47,597 nt of DNA from Roseobacter sp. (GCA_015665415.1 JADFAE010000031.1:1-47597), one strand, 5' to 3'. Shown: positions 1 through 9,068, numbered from the stretch's first letter. Notes: a model not told the origin generated them from the letters alone. Numbers and translations are program-made.

Positions 1-512
1 TTGGAACATCAATGCGTTCCTTTGCCTAACCTCTGTGACTGCTGCGCTCCTTACGCGTCGCTCAGGACTGCAAATTTCGCCAGCAGGACCGCGTTTCGAA
101 GCCGGGGGGGAAACCTGCCAAGCATATCATCTCATTGTGAACTCTGGGGGGAGTCAAAGCCAGGTTGCATGATGTGATGTCTCTCGGTCCATCGGATGAA
201 TGGAGAGGCGCTACCTAGGCCATTTATTCGTCCCGGATCGTGATCGCCTGCAACAGGAACCGGCCAGTCCCGGCGAGATTGCGTTTCAACATGGAAGACA
301 GTTGGCTCAATAGTGGGCACTGGCGGCTTCGCCGCTTTCAATGGGGACGTTGGTGCCATTGCTGCCGTGAGGGTCCCGATCGTCGCGCAGTTGAATATCA
401 GCCTGCACCGCAGCGGGCCCTGTGTTGGAACATGAGTTCCGGACACGTGTGTTGGTGATCTTTGGCACGCGCGACGCTTGCGGGATTTTCCACAAATGAG
501 TAGTGATCTAAC
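1..512. other. Upstream region without a recognisable gene
   Basis: I recognise no gene in this half kilobase. Open frames on both strands overlap one another, lack ribosome sites and show no family motif. The long minus-strand frame runs into coxC and looks like its shadow. A short inverted repeat GGAAC...GTTCC lies at about positions 4-21 and could be the end of a terminator belonging to a gene left of the window. The coxC promoter should lie near the right end, but I cannot point to clear -35/-10 boxes. Confidence 0.5.
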
Positions 513-1628
513 ATGCAGGCATTGGATTTCTCCCATAACACATTGCTGGTTCTGGCCTCGCTTCTTGTTGCGACAATGGCCGGCTTTACCGGATTTTCCC
601 TGACCAAGGGACTGTCGGAGCGCAGCGTAGCACATCGCAAAATTCTGATTGCACTGGCTGCCATTGCGCTTGGCGGTGGAATCTGGTCGATGCATTTCGT
701 GGCGATGCTGGGACTGCAGCTGCCAATCCTGTTTTACTATGATGCTGCGATCACCCTGGCCTCGGCCTTGATCGCAATCCTGGTGGCGGGCAGCGCCTTG
801 TTGATCTTGCATTTCTGGACGCGCACCCGCAGGACATTGGTGCTGGCGGGGATGATTGTGGGGCTGGGCGTTCTGGCCATGCATTACCTGGGCATGTCGG
901 CGATGGAACTGTGCCGGGCGCTTTATACTCCAACTGGCATTGCCTTGGCCGTGGTTTCCTCCTGTGTGCTCAATGTTGCGGCGTTTTCGATCGCCTATGG
1001 CCAGCGCAGCCAGCGCAATATCATTGTGGGAACCCTATTTTTCGGCTGCGCTGTTTTTGCGGTGCATTTCATCGCCATCAGCGGAACAGATTTTGTGGCT
1101 GTGGATGTGCTGCGTGAAGTTGGCCCTCTTATCAGCAACGAGGTCATGGCCATCGGCGTAGTGCTCAGCAGCTTTATTCTGTGTGGGGCCTTCCTGTTGA
1201 CCGGGGTCACCTTTTTGGCACCGTCTCTGCCGCAAGCTGCGGAGCCCGACCTGCCAGAGCCTGCGCCCGAGGACACGACAATCGTCCCTGTCGCCAGCAA
1301 GCAGCAGATCCCCTACGAGTTGGAAGGCCGCACGATGTTTCTGGATACCCAGGATGTCGCTGCCATCCGGGCGGAGGGACACTATACCCATGTCTACACC
1401 GCCACGGACAAGTTGTTCTGTGTCTGGTCCATCACCGAGGCGGAAAAACGGTTGAGCCCCGGTCCGTTTATCAAGCCGCATCGCAGCTATTTGATCAATC
1501 CTTCTTTTGTGACGGGCTTTGAACGCCTCAAGGACAATGGGGTCTGCCACTTTGAGATCGGCAGTCTCAGCAAGGTCCCGGTCAGCCGTTCGCGTCTGCG
1601 CGTCATTCGCGAGGCGCTGGGGGTCTGA
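513..1628 (+). CDS. coxC: MHYT-LytTR membrane regulator, CoxC/CoxH type
   Basis: Membrane-bound transcription regulator of 371 residues. The N-terminal half is a multi-pass membrane domain with three MHYT-type motifs: Met60-His61-Phe62, Met123-His124-Tyr125 and Val184-His185-Phe186, the last with Val for Met. MHYT domains are proposed to bind copper near the outer membrane face and sense gases such as CO, O2 or NO. A Pro/Glu-rich linker at about 240-262 leads to a LytTR DNA-binding domain at about 270-371. This architecture is that of CoxC and CoxH in the Oligotropha carboxidovorans cox cluster. It lies directly before coxM in the same direction, separated by 138 bp that contain a LytTR-like repeat. 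It probably senses CO or redox state and activates coxMSLDEFG. CoxC and CoxH share this architecture, so the choice of C rests on gene order. Confidence 0.85.
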   Translation: MQALDFSHNTLLVLASLLVATMAGFTGFSLTKGLSERSVAHRKILIALAAIALGGGIWSMHFVAMLGLQLPILFYYDAAITLASALIAILVAGSALLILHFWTRTRRTLVLAGMIVGLGVLAMHYLGMSAMELCRALYTPTGIALAVVSSCVLNVAAFSIAYGQRSQRNIIVGTLFFGCAVFAVHFIAISGTDFVAVDVLREVGPLISNEVMAIGVVLSSFILCGAFLLTGVTFLAPSLPQAAEPDLPEPAPEDTTIVPVASKQQIPYELEGRTMFLDTQDVAAIRAEGHYTHVYTATDKLFCVWSITEAEKRLSPGPFIKPHRSYLINPSFVTGFERLKDNGVCHFEIGSLSKVPVSRSRLRVIREALGV

Positions 1629-1637
1629 TCGACACGT

Positions 1638-1667
1638 ATTTCGTGCAAGCTGGTTCGCATTTCGTGC
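1638..1667 (+). promoter_or_regulatory. Candidate LytTR operator upstream of coxM
   Basis: Two identical 9-bp direct repeats, ATTTCGTGC at 1638-1646 and 1659-1667, are separated by 12 bp, so they repeat every 21 bp (two helical turns). LytTR regulators are known to bind two roughly 9-bp direct repeats with a 12-13 bp spacer. The site lies just after the stop of the LytTR gene coxC and about 100 bp before coxM, where an activator site would be expected. The link to CoxC is inference. Confidence 0.6.
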
Positions 1668-1702
1668 GCAAACCCTCTCTTTTCAATGAAAAACAGATGC
1701 GT

Positions 1703-1718
1703 GTGCAGGTCTCTGCAC
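1703..1718. other. Small inverted repeat in the coxM leader
   Basis: GTGCAG at 1703-1708 and CTGCAC at 1713-1718 form a perfect 6-bp stem with a GTCT loop, 49 bp before the coxM start. There is no following T run, so it is not a terminator. It may be a protein site or mRNA leader structure. Confidence 0.3.
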
Positions 1719-1766
1719 GGCACCTTCCTTGCAGCCAATTGATCTGCACGTCAGGGAGGACAAGCA

Positions 1767-2621
1767 ATGATACCAGCGGCGTTCGATTACCATCGACCCA
1801 AAAGCATGGACGAGGTGATCGCTCTATTGGGAGAGCACGGCGATGATGCCCGGGTGATGGCAGGTGGTCATAGCCTGATCCCGATGATGAAACTTCGTAT
1901 GGCCGAAGTTCCCCATCTGATCGACCTGCAGGACATCGAAAACCTGGCGGAGATCACCATTGAGGAGGGGCACATCAGCCTTGGGGCGATGGTGACGCAA
2001 CACGATCTGATCACCCATTCGAAATTGGCCCTGAGGGCCCCAATACTGCGTGAGGCCGCGCTGCAGATCGCGGATCCGCAGGTTCGATATATGGGGACCA
2101 TTGGCGGCAATCTGGCCAATGGTGATCCGGGAAATGACATGCCGGGCGTGATGCAGTGCCTTGGGGCCCGGATCAATTTGATCGGTCCTGATGGGGCGCG
2201 CAGCGTGGCGGCCAGGGACTACTACGAAGCGGCCTATATGACCGACCGCGAAGATGACGAAGTTCTGGTGTCCGTTGATTTTCAGGCCCCTTCGGGCGGC
2301 TATGCCTACGAAAAGCAGAAACGCAAAATCGGTGATTATGCCACTGCTGCCGCTGCGGTGATGATCACAAAATCCGAGGGCAAGATCGCCTCTGCCTCTG
2401 TTGCCATGACCAACCTCAGCGACGTGCCGGTGTGGTCCGAAGAGGCCGGTGCAGCCTTGGTTGGAACGGCCTGCGATGGGGCGGCGCTCGAAGCTGCCGT
2501 TGCAGCAATGCTGGGCGATATTGACCCGTCAGAGGACAACCGCGGTCCGGTCGCCTTTAAGCGCCATGTGGCTGGGGTCATCCTGAAACGCGCAATCACA
2601 CGCGCCTGGGGCCGGGCATAG
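1767..2621 (+). CDS. coxM: CO dehydrogenase medium (FAD) subunit
   Basis: FAD-binding subunit of aerobic CO dehydrogenase (xanthine oxidase family). It takes electrons from the iron-sulfur subunit CoxS and passes them to the quinone pool. The protein has 284 residues, close to the 288 of O. carboxidovorans CoxM. The two FAD loops sit at the family positions: Ala-Gly-Gly-His-Ser at 32-36 and Thr-Ile-Gly-Gly-Asn at 111-115, where the reference family usually has Asp instead of Asn in the last place. The start ATG follows a good ribosome site (AGGGAGGA). coxS starts 13 bp after the stop. First gene of the structural operon coxM-S-L. Confidence 0.95.
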   Translation: MIPAAFDYHRPKSMDEVIALLGEHGDDARVMAGGHSLIPMMKLRMAEVPHLIDLQDIENLAEITIEEGHISLGAMVTQHDLITHSKLALRAPILREAALQIADPQVRYMGTIGGNLANGDPGNDMPGVMQCLGARINLIGPDGARSVAARDYYEAAYMTDREDDEVLVSVDFQAPSGGYAYEKQKRKIGDYATAAAAVMITKSEGKIASASVAMTNLSDVPVWSEEAGAALVGTACDGAALEAAVAAMLGDIDPSEDNRGPVAFKRHVAGVILKRAITRAWGRA

Positions 2622-2634
2622 GGGAGCCAAAGAC

Positions 2635-3129
2635 ATGTCTGACAAAATGCACATCAAACTGAAGGTCAACGGCGAGGACAAAGAGTTTCTGGCCGAACCG
2701 CGCGAGTTGCTGATCTACGCCCTGCGCGAAAAACTGAATATCACCGGGCCGCATGTGGGCTGCGAGACCTCCCATTGCGGTGCCTGCACCGTGACCATCG
2801 ATGGCAAATCGGTGAAATCCTGCACCATGTTTGTGGCTCAGGCCAATGGTGCTGAGATCACCACCATCGAGGGCATCGGAGAACCGGATGCGCTGCATGT
2901 TCTGCAGGAAAACTTTCGCGAACATCATGGGCTTCAATGCGGGTTTTGCACGCCGGGTATGATCACCCGCGCCACCAAGCTGCTGGAAGAAAACCCAAAT
3001 CCGACGGAAGAAGAAGTCCGCTTTGGCATGGCAGGCAATATCTGTCGCTGCACGGGATATCAGAACATCGTGAAATCCATCCTCTCGGCCGCAAGCGAGA
3101 TCAACGCAGCCAAGGAGGCCGCGCAATGA
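2635..3129 (+). CDS. coxS: CO dehydrogenase small (2x[2Fe-2S]) subunit
   Basis: Iron-sulfur subunit of 164 residues that relays electrons from the Mo-Cu site of CoxL to FAD in CoxM. All eight cluster cysteines are present. Cys43, Cys48, Cys51 and Cys63 form the plant-ferredoxin-like cluster. Cys102, Cys105, Cys137 and Cys139 form the alpha-helical cluster near the molybdenum cofactor. Length and spacing match CoxS of O. carboxidovorans. The stop codon overlaps the coxL start in an ATGA, indicating translational coupling and equal dosage. Confidence 0.96.
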   Translation: MSDKMHIKLKVNGEDKEFLAEPRELLIYALREKLNITGPHVGCETSHCGACTVTIDGKSVKSCTMFVAQANGAEITTIEGIGEPDALHVLQENFREHHGLQCGFCTPGMITRATKLLEENPNPTEEEVRFGMAGNICRCTGYQNIVKSILSAASEINAAKEAAQ

Positions 3130-5543
3130 ACGATATGACCCCAGATCGCGAAGAACGCTCTGCCAACCTCAAAGGCATGGGCTGCTCGCGCAAACGCGTC
3201 GAGGATGCCCGCTTTACCCAAGGCAAGGGCAACTATGTCGATGACATCAAACTGCCCGATATGCTGCATGGTGATTTTGTGCGCTCGCCTTATGCCCATG
3301 CGCGGGTTGTCTCAGTCAACAAAGAGGCCGCCCTGGCGCTGCCCGGCGTTGTGGCTGTGCTGACGGCGGAGGATCTTGCGCCGCTGAACCTGCATTGGAT
3401 GCCCACCCTGGCCGGTGACAAACAGATGGTTCTGGCGGATGGCAAAGTGCTGTTCCAGGGTCAGGAAGTGGCCTTTGTGGTGGCCTCTGACCGCTATGTC
3501 GCGGCGGATGCGGTTGAGCTGGTCGAGGTGGAATACGAAGAGCTGCCGGTGATCACCGATCCCTTTGAGGCGCTGAAATCCGATGTTGTGCTGCGCGAGG
3601 ATCTGGAGGGGCAGACCGAAGGGGCCCATGGTCCGCGCAAGCACCACAACCACATCTTTACCTGGGAGCAGGGCGATGAGGCCGGCACCAATCAGGTGCT
3701 GGACAATGCCGAGGTGGTTGCGGAAGAGACCATGTATTATCACCGCACCCATCCCTGTCCGCTGGAGACCTGCGGCTCGGTTGCCTCGATGGATAAGGTC
3801 AATGGCAAGCTGACGCTTTGGGGCACCTTTCAGGCCCCGCATGTGGTGCGCACCGTGGCCTCGCTTTTGTCCGGCATCGAAGAACATAACATCCGCGTGG
3901 TCTCGCCCGATATTGGTGGCGGTTTTGGCAATAAGGTTGGCGTTTACCCCGGCTATGTCTGCTCCATCGTGGCCAGCATCGTCACCGGCAAGCCGGTAAA
4001 ATGGGTCGAGGACCGGATGGAGAATCTGATGTCCACCGCCTTTGCCCGCGACTACCACATGACGGGTAAGATCTCGGCCACCAAGGACGGCAAGATCACC
4101 GGGCTGCATTGCCATGTGACAGCGGATCACGGCGGCTTTGACGCCTGCGCCGACCCGACCAAATTCCCCGCCGGCTTCATGAATATCTGCACCGGATCAT
4201 ATGACATCCCGGTCGCCTATCTGGCCGTTGATGGGGTCTATACCAACAAGGCGCCGGGCGGAGTGTCCTATCGCTGTTCCTTCCGGGTGACCGAGGCGGT
4301 CTATTTCATCGAGCGCATGATCGAAGTGCTGGCCATTGAGCTGGACATGGACGCAGCCGAGCTGCGCCGGATCAACTTTATCAAGAAAGAGCAGTTTCCC
4401 TACACTGCGGCGCTGGGCTGGGAATATGACAGCGGCGACTATCACACCGCCTGGGACAAGGCGCTGGAAACGGTCGAATATGACGCGCTGCGCAAAGAGC
4501 AGGCGGAGCGGGTCGAAGCCTTCAAACGTGGTGAGACCCGCAAATTGATGGGGGTTGGTCTCAGCTTCTTTACCGAGATCGTCGGGGCCGGGCCGGTCAA
4601 GAACTGCGATATCCTCGGGATGGGGATGTTCGACAGCTGCGAGATCCGCATTCACCCGACGGGGTCGGCGATCGCGCGTCTGGGCACCATCAGCCAGGGG
4701 CAGGGGCACGCGACCACATTCGCGCAGATCCTGGCCAGCGAGATTGGCATCTCTGCCGACAGTATCACCATCGAGGAAGGTGACACCGATACAGCACCTT
4801 ACGGTCTGGGCACCTATGGCTCACGCTCAACGCCGGTGGCAGGGGCAGCCACGGCCATGGCAGGGCGCAAGATCCGCGCCAAGGCGCAGATGATCGCCGC
4901 CTATCTGCTTGAGGTGCACGACGATGATGTGGAGTTTGATATCGACCGCTTTGTGGTCAAAGGCGCGCCAGAGCGGTTCAAGACGATGAAAGAGATCGCC
5001 TATGCTGCCTATAATCAGGCCATTCCGGGGATCGAACCGGGGCTGGAGGCCGTCAGCTACTATGATCCGCCTAACATGACCTACCCTTTTGGGGCCTATG
5101 TCTGCGTGATGGATATCGATGTCGACACCGGTGTTCCTGAAATCCGCCGCTTCTATGCACTGGATGATTGTGGCACCCGCATCAACCCGATGATCATCGA
5201 GGGTCAGGTTCATGGCGGTTTGACCGAAGCGCTGGCCGTCGCCCTGGGGCAAGAGATCGCCTATGATGATCTGGGCAACGTCAAGACCGGCACTCTGATG
5301 GACTTTTTCCTGCCCACCGCCTGGGAAGTCCCCAACTATGAGACGGATTACACCGTCACCCCCAGCCCGCATCACCCCATTGGGGCCAAGGGCGTGGGCG
5401 AAAGCCCGCATGTGGGGGGTGTGCCCTGCTTCTCCAATGCGGTGCAGGATGCCTTCCGGGCCTTTGGCCTGCGTCACACCAATATGCCCCATGATCACTG
5501 GCGCATCTGGCAGACGGCCAATGGGCTGGGCCTGCACGACTAA
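3126..5543 (+). CDS. coxL: CO dehydrogenase large subunit, form I
   Basis: Catalytic subunit (805 residues; 809 in O. carboxidovorans) that oxidises CO to CO2 at a Mo-S-Cu centre. The active-site loop reads Ser381-Tyr-Arg-Cys384-Ser-Phe-Arg387. Cys384 corresponds to the copper ligand Cys388 of the reference enzyme, and the CSFR signature marks true (form I) CO dehydrogenase rather than form II. The first residue of the loop is Ser where form I normally has Ala. Glu759 in Gly-Val-Gly-Glu matches catalytic Glu763, and Gln236 matches Gln240. I chose the ATG that overlaps the coxS stop; the open frame extends further upstream inside coxS but without family similarity. A hairpin separates it from coxD. 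Confidence 0.96.
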   Translation: MNDMTPDREERSANLKGMGCSRKRVEDARFTQGKGNYVDDIKLPDMLHGDFVRSPYAHARVVSVNKEAALALPGVVAVLTAEDLAPLNLHWMPTLAGDKQMVLADGKVLFQGQEVAFVVASDRYVAADAVELVEVEYEELPVITDPFEALKSDVVLREDLEGQTEGAHGPRKHHNHIFTWEQGDEAGTNQVLDNAEVVAEETMYYHRTHPCPLETCGSVASMDKVNGKLTLWGTFQAPHVVRTVASLLSGIEEHNIRVVSPDIGGGFGNKVGVYPGYVCSIVASIVTGKPVKWVEDRMENLMSTAFARDYHMTGKISATKDGKITGLHCHVTADHGGFDACADPTKFPAGFMNICTGSYDIPVAYLAVDGVYTNKAPGGVSYRCSFRVTEAVYFIERMIEVLAIELDMDAAELRRINFIKKEQFPYTAALGWEYDSGDYHTAWDKALETVEYDALRKEQAERVEAFKRGETRKLMGVGLSFFTEIVGAGPVKNCDILGMGMFDSCEIRIHPTGSAIARLGTISQGQGHATTFAQILASEIGISADSITIEEGDTDTAPYGLGTYGSRSTPVAGAATAMAGRKIRAKAQMIAAYLLEVHDDDVEFDIDRFVVKGAPERFKTMKEIAYAAYNQAIPGIEPGLEAVSYYDPPNMTYPFGAYVCVMDIDVDTGVPEIRRFYALDDCGTRINPMIIEGQVHGGLTEALAVALGQEIAYDDLGNVKTGTLMDFFLPTAWEVPNYETDYTVTPSPHHPIGAKGVGESPHVGGVPCFSNAVQDAFRAFGLRHTNMPHDHWRIWQTANGLGLHD

Positions 5544-5552
5544 GGCGACTGG

Positions 5553-5575
5553 GGCGACCCTGTTGTGGGGTCGCC
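5553..5575 (+). other. Intercistronic hairpin between coxL and coxD
   Basis: GGCGACCC at 5553-5560 and GGGTCGCC at 5568-5575 form a perfect 8-bp stem with a 7-nt loop. No T tract follows, so it is more likely an mRNA 3'-end stabiliser or partial attenuator than a full terminator. It separates the abundant structural subunits from the maturation genes. Confidence 0.45.
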
Positions 5576-5597
5576 TCCGCTCCGAATGAGGACAACC

Positions 5598-6473
5598 ATG
5601 ACCTGGACCACACTTCAAACCGCCATGGCGGAACAGGGCTATATTGCCGATGCTGATCTGGCGATGGCCGTGCATCTGGCCCTGTCGCTTGGCCGCCCCC
5701 TGTTGCTGGAGGGCGCAGCGGGCGTGGGCAAGACCGAGGTCGCGCGGGTGCTGAGCCAGCTGCGCGGGACGGAACTGATCCGCCTGCAATGTTATGAGGG
5801 GTTGGATGCCGCCCAGGCGATTTATGAGTGGAACTACCAACGCCAGCTGCTTTCGATCCGGGCCGCATCAGAAGACGGCGAGACCGGGCGCAGCGTCGAG
5901 GAACGCATTTTCTCTGAGGACTTCCTGCTTGAGCGGCCGCTCCTCAAGGCGATCCGGCGTGAGACGCCACCGGTGCTGCTGATCGACGAGATCGACCGCG
6001 CCGATGAAGAATTCGAAGCCTATCTGTTGGAAATTCTGTCGGAATTTCAGGTGACCATTCCTGAGCTGGGCACGATTACCGCCAAATCCCGCCCGATTGT
6101 GATCCTGACCGCCAATGGTACCCGGGATCTGAGCGACGCGTTGCGGCGGCGCTGCCTTTACGCCCATGTGTCCTATCCAGAGCGCGCAACCGAACTGGCA
6201 ATCCTCAAGGCCCGCTGCGGGGAAATCGAGGCGCAATTGGCCGGGCAGATCATTGGTTTTGTGCAGGCGCTGCGCAAAGAGGATCTGGAGAAAAAGCCGG
6301 GCATCGCCGAAATGTTGGATTTTGCCGCCGCGCTGATGGGGCTGGGCATTGCGGACCTGACGCAAGACCCTGTGGTTTTGCAGGCGAGCCTGGCCACTTT
6401 GCTCAAGACCGAAACGGATCGCTACAACATCACCTGTGAGATTGCCCAGCGGCTGGCAGGCAAGGCCGCATGA
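5598..6473 (+). CDS. coxD: CoxD, MoxR-type AAA+ ATPase for CODH maturation
   Basis: AAA+ ATPase of the MoxR group, 291 residues. In O. carboxidovorans CoxD is needed to sulfurate the molybdenum and insert copper into apo-CoxL. Walker A is Gly39 to Thr46 (Lys45), Walker B is Asp130-Glu131, and a sensor-type Thr-Ala-Asn motif is followed by an Arg-rich stretch (Leu-Arg-Arg-Arg). The ATG at 5598 has a GAGGAC ribosome site; an in-frame start 33 bp upstream has none. It overlaps coxE by ATGA. It very likely works as a pair with the VWA protein CoxE, as MoxR proteins do. Confidence 0.93.
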   Translation: MTWTTLQTAMAEQGYIADADLAMAVHLALSLGRPLLLEGAAGVGKTEVARVLSQLRGTELIRLQCYEGLDAAQAIYEWNYQRQLLSIRAASEDGETGRSVEERIFSEDFLLERPLLKAIRRETPPVLLIDEIDRADEEFEAYLLEILSEFQVTIPELGTITAKSRPIVILTANGTRDLSDALRRRCLYAHVSYPERATELAILKARCGEIEAQLAGQIIGFVQALRKEDLEKKPGIAEMLDFAAALMGLGIADLTQDPVVLQASLATLLKTETDRYNITCEIAQRLAGKAA

Positions 6474-7654
6474 GCCGCGTTACCAAATTTGCCGCCCGCG
6501 ATCCGGGGCCTGCGGCGCGGCTGGTGGCGTTCATGGCCCATCTGCGCGACAATGGGTTTCGCTTGGGGGTCGGCGAGGCAGAGCTGGGTCTTGCGGCCCT
6601 GACCCAAGTCGAGGCGATTGACCCAAAAACTGTTCGTCATGCCCTGCGCGCGATCTGCACCGGTTGCGTCGAAGATGTGGACCGGTTTGATGACCTGTTT
6701 GATGCCTTCTGGATGAATGGCGGTCGGGTGGCGAAAAAGTCCATTCCATCCCAGGCATCTGCCTCGGATCACGTGCACAGCTCGCGCAATGCGGCCGGGG
6801 CTGACAGGAGCGCAGGCACCGGGGCCCCCACCACCCCCGATAGCACGGGCGAGGAGGTGGCAGAGGCAGATGGAGAGGGCAAACTGCTGGCCAGTCTGGC
6901 GCAGGCAAAGATGAAAAAGGACCTGCGTGATCTGGTCCGCCCCGAAGATATCGCAGAGGCGCAAAAGCTTGCTCAGCGGTTGGGCGCAGCGCTGCAGCAC
7001 CGCCGCTCGCGTCGGCGCAAGCTAAACCGCAGGGGCGACCGGATCCATTTCAGAAAGGTCATCCGCCAAAGTCTCTCTACCGGCGGTGAGCCCCTGTACC
7101 TGGCCAAGATGCGCCGTCCTGACAGGCCGCTCAAGGTGGTGACGCTGTGCGATGTCTCGGGCTCGATGACCACCTATGCGCAGGTGTTTCTGGCTTTTGT
7201 TGCCGGGATGATGCGTGCGGATCCGGCGACGGATGCCTATCTGTTTCACACTCGCCTGGTGCGGATTGCCGAGGCGCTGCGCGACAAAGACGCCCTGCGC
7301 GCCCTGGGACGGTTATCGGTGCTGGCCGATGGCTTTGGCGGGGGCTCAAAAATTGGTGCCTCGCTGATGCAGTTTGCCCAAACCTACGCGCGCCGCTTTG
7401 TCGACGGGCGCACGGTGGTGTTGATCCTGTCTGATGGCTGCGACACCGATAACCCAAAGCTGTTGGGCGCGGCGCTGGAAAAACTGAAAAAACGCGACTG
7501 CAAGGTCATCTGGCTCAACCCTCTCAAGGGCTGGGCTGGGTATGAGCCGGTGGCGCGCGGCATGGCGCAGGCATTGCCGCATTTGGACCTGTTTCGCCCC
7601 GCCAACACCCTGGCCGATCTGGCTGCATTGGAACAGGAGCTGATCCGCCTATGA
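6470..7654 (+). CDS. coxE: CoxE, VWA-domain partner of CoxD
   Basis: Protein of 394 residues with a C-terminal von Willebrand A domain. The metal-binding MIDAS motif is Asp228-Val-Ser230-Gly-Ser232. An acidic, low-complexity, probably disordered segment at about 90-140 separates an N-terminal helical region from a basic stretch (Arg-rich, about 170-185) and the VWA fold. CoxE is required with CoxD and CoxF for copper and sulfur insertion into CODH in the model organism. Both ends overlap neighbours by ATGA (coxD and coxF). Confidence 0.92.
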   Translation: MSRVTKFAARDPGPAARLVAFMAHLRDNGFRLGVGEAELGLAALTQVEAIDPKTVRHALRAICTGCVEDVDRFDDLFDAFWMNGGRVAKKSIPSQASASDHVHSSRNAAGADRSAGTGAPTTPDSTGEEVAEADGEGKLLASLAQAKMKKDLRDLVRPEDIAEAQKLAQRLGAALQHRRSRRRKLNRRGDRIHFRKVIRQSLSTGGEPLYLAKMRRPDRPLKVVTLCDVSGSMTTYAQVFLAFVAGMMRADPATDAYLFHTRLVRIAEALRDKDALRALGRLSVLADGFGGGSKIGASLMQFAQTYARRFVDGRTVVLILSDGCDTDNPKLLGAALEKLKKRDCKVIWLNPLKGWAGYEPVARGMAQALPHLDLFRPANTLADLAALEQELIRL

Positions 7655-8484
7655 CCCCAGCCGAACTCACCGATACAGAGATTGCCTCCCTGGCCCAAGA
7701 TCTGCGCGCCCGAGGAGAGCCCTTTGCCATTGCCACCGTGGTGCGCACGCTGGGCGCGACCGCTGCAAAACCGGGGGCCAAGGCCCTGTTGGACACTGAA
7801 GGGGAGATCCTGCAGGGCTGGATTGGCGGCGGATGTGTGCGCGGTGCCCTGAAAAAGGCGGTGAAGCGGGCGATGGCAGAGGGCGCGCCGCAACTGGTGT
7901 CGCTGCACCCGCAGGATCTGCTTGATGAAAAGGGCGTGGCCTCTGGTGAGGATGTCGAAGGGGTGCGCTTTGCCCGCAACGGTTGCCCGTCCAAAGGCTC
8001 GATGGATTTCTTTGTCGAGCTGATCCTGCCGTTGCCTGAGTTGGTGATTTATGGCGAGGCCCCGGTGGCGCAATCCTTGGCGCGATTGGCAGAGCAGTTT
8101 CAATGGGCGGTGCGCCGGGGCGATCCGGAGGCAGATCCTCCAGAGCCGACTACAGGGGAAACCCGCATGATTGTGGTGGCCAGCCAAGGCAAGAATGACC
8201 TGGCCTGTCTGAAGCAGGCGTTGGAAGCACAGGCAGAGTTTGTGGCCTTTGTCGGCAGCCACCGCAAGTTTGCAGCGCTGTCGGAAACTCTGATCGCGCG
8301 GGGCCAGTCTGCTGCGGATCTGAATCGGGTCCAGGCCCCAGCAGGACTGGCCATCGGCGCGGTGACGCCGGATGAAATTGCGCTCTCCATTCTGGCGCAG
8401 CTCACCGAGGTGCGTCGCCGCCATCATCGCCGCGAAGACAGCGATGCTTTAGATTCGATGGTCAAAAAGGAGCTCACGGCATGA
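7651..8484 (+). CDS. coxF: CoxF, XdhC/CoxI-family maturation protein
   Basis: Protein of 277 residues of the XdhC/CoxF/CoxI family, which binds and matures the molybdopterin cytosine dinucleotide cofactor for enzymes of the xanthine oxidase family. Seen: N-terminal XdhC-type domain with the conserved Ile-Gly-Gly-Gly-Cys-Val-Arg motif near residue 57, and a C-terminal Rossmann-like part with Phe-Val-Gly-Ser-His-Arg-Lys. Length agrees with CoxF (about 280). Start overlaps coxE and stop overlaps the next tiny frame, each by ATGA. No coxI or coxK is seen downstream. Confidence 0.9.
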   Translation: MTPAELTDTEIASLAQDLRARGEPFAIATVVRTLGATAAKPGAKALLDTEGEILQGWIGGGCVRGALKKAVKRAMAEGAPQLVSLHPQDLLDEKGVASGEDVEGVRFARNGCPSKGSMDFFVELILPLPELVIYGEAPVAQSLARLAEQFQWAVRRGDPEADPPEPTTGETRMIVVASQGKNDLACLKQALEAQAEFVAFVGSHRKFAALSETLIARGQSAADLNRVQAPAGLAIGAVTPDEIALSILAQLTEVRRRHHRREDSDALDSMVKKELTA

Positions 8485-8582
8485 TGCGAGTGCTTCCCTA
8501 TCTGCGCAGGCTTTGGTCCCCGGCGCGGCTGAGCAAGGAACAGGCCGATCTGCTGGCCACAATCAAATTCCCCTGTTGTTGA
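8481..8582 (+). CDS. Candidate 33-residue peptide with Cys-Cys end between coxF and coxG
   Basis: A short frame begins with ATG-ATG overlapping the coxF stop (ATGA) and ends 13 bp before the coxG start. It encodes 33 residues: a basic start (Met-Met-Arg-Val-Leu-Pro-Tyr-Leu-Arg-Arg-Leu-Trp), a middle predicted to be amphipathic helix, and a C-terminus of Phe-Pro-Cys-Cys. The coupling overlap is the same used by every other junction in this operon, which argues for translation. I do not recognise a family. Vicinal cysteines could bind copper or another metal, which would suit CODH maturation; this is conjecture. It could also be only a spacer that couples coxG translation. Confidence 0.5.
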   Translation: MMRVLPYLRRLWSPARLSKEQADLLATIKFPCC

Positions 8583-8595
8583 AAAGGACACCCAA

Positions 8596-9045
8596 GTGGA
8601 ACTGAACGACGAAATCACCATCAATGCCCCCATGGCACGCGTCTATGAGGCCCTGAACAATCCCGAAGTCCTGCGCCAGTGCATTCCCGGCTGTGAAGAA
8701 CTGGTAAAACATTCAGATACCGAACTGGAAGCCAAGGTCGTGTTGAAGATTGGCCCGGTCAAGGCGCGCTTTGGCGGGGCTGTAGAACTGGATACATCTG
8801 GTGCACCGGACGCGTTTTCGCTCACCGGGCAGGGCAATGGCGGTGCGGCCGGATATGCCAAAGGCGGTGCCGATGTGACGCTCAAAGAAGAAGAGGGTGT
8901 GACGACCCTCACCTATACGGCAAAGGTTGAAATCAGCGGCAAGCTGGCGCAGCTGGGATCGCGCCTGATCCAAAGCACGGCCAAAAAGCTGGCTGGGAAA
9001 TTCTTCAAGACCTTTGCGCAGGTGGTGGATCCGGTCGAGGCCTGA
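8596..9045 (+). CDS. coxG: CoxG, SRPBCC-fold CODH accessory protein
   Basis: SRPBCC (START-like) protein of 149 residues, the CO dehydrogenase subunit G family. Family members tether CODH to the membrane and bind quinone to receive its electrons. Seen: the N-terminal motif with Pro-x-x-Val-x-x-x-Leu-Asn-Asn-Pro and the Cys-Ile-Pro-Gly-Cys segment near residue 35, typical of the family. The protein stops directly after the fold, whereas O. carboxidovorans CoxG (about 206 residues) carries a C-terminal extension used for membrane attachment. The start is GTG with AAAAGGAC upstream; no ATG is available. Last gene of the cox operon, followed by a hairpin. Confidence 0.88.
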   Translation: MELNDEITINAPMARVYEALNNPEVLRQCIPGCEELVKHSDTELEAKVVLKIGPVKARFGGAVELDTSGAPDAFSLTGQGNGGAAGYAKGGADVTLKEEEGVTTLTYTAKVEISGKLAQLGSRLIQSTAKKLAGKFFKTFAQVVDPVEA

Positions 9046-9068
9046 TCTTAATGCCCGCCAAGGCAAGC

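Noticed and set aside
132-884. Long minus-strand open frame (250 codons) before and across the coxC start
   Set aside because: It overlaps the coxC coding region antisense, has no ribosome site, no family motif and a basic, Gln/His/Arg-rich composition typical of shadow frames.
2937-3125. Extended N-terminus of coxL
   Set aside because: The extra 63 codons lie wholly within coxS in another frame; the ATG overlapping the coxS stop gives the family length.
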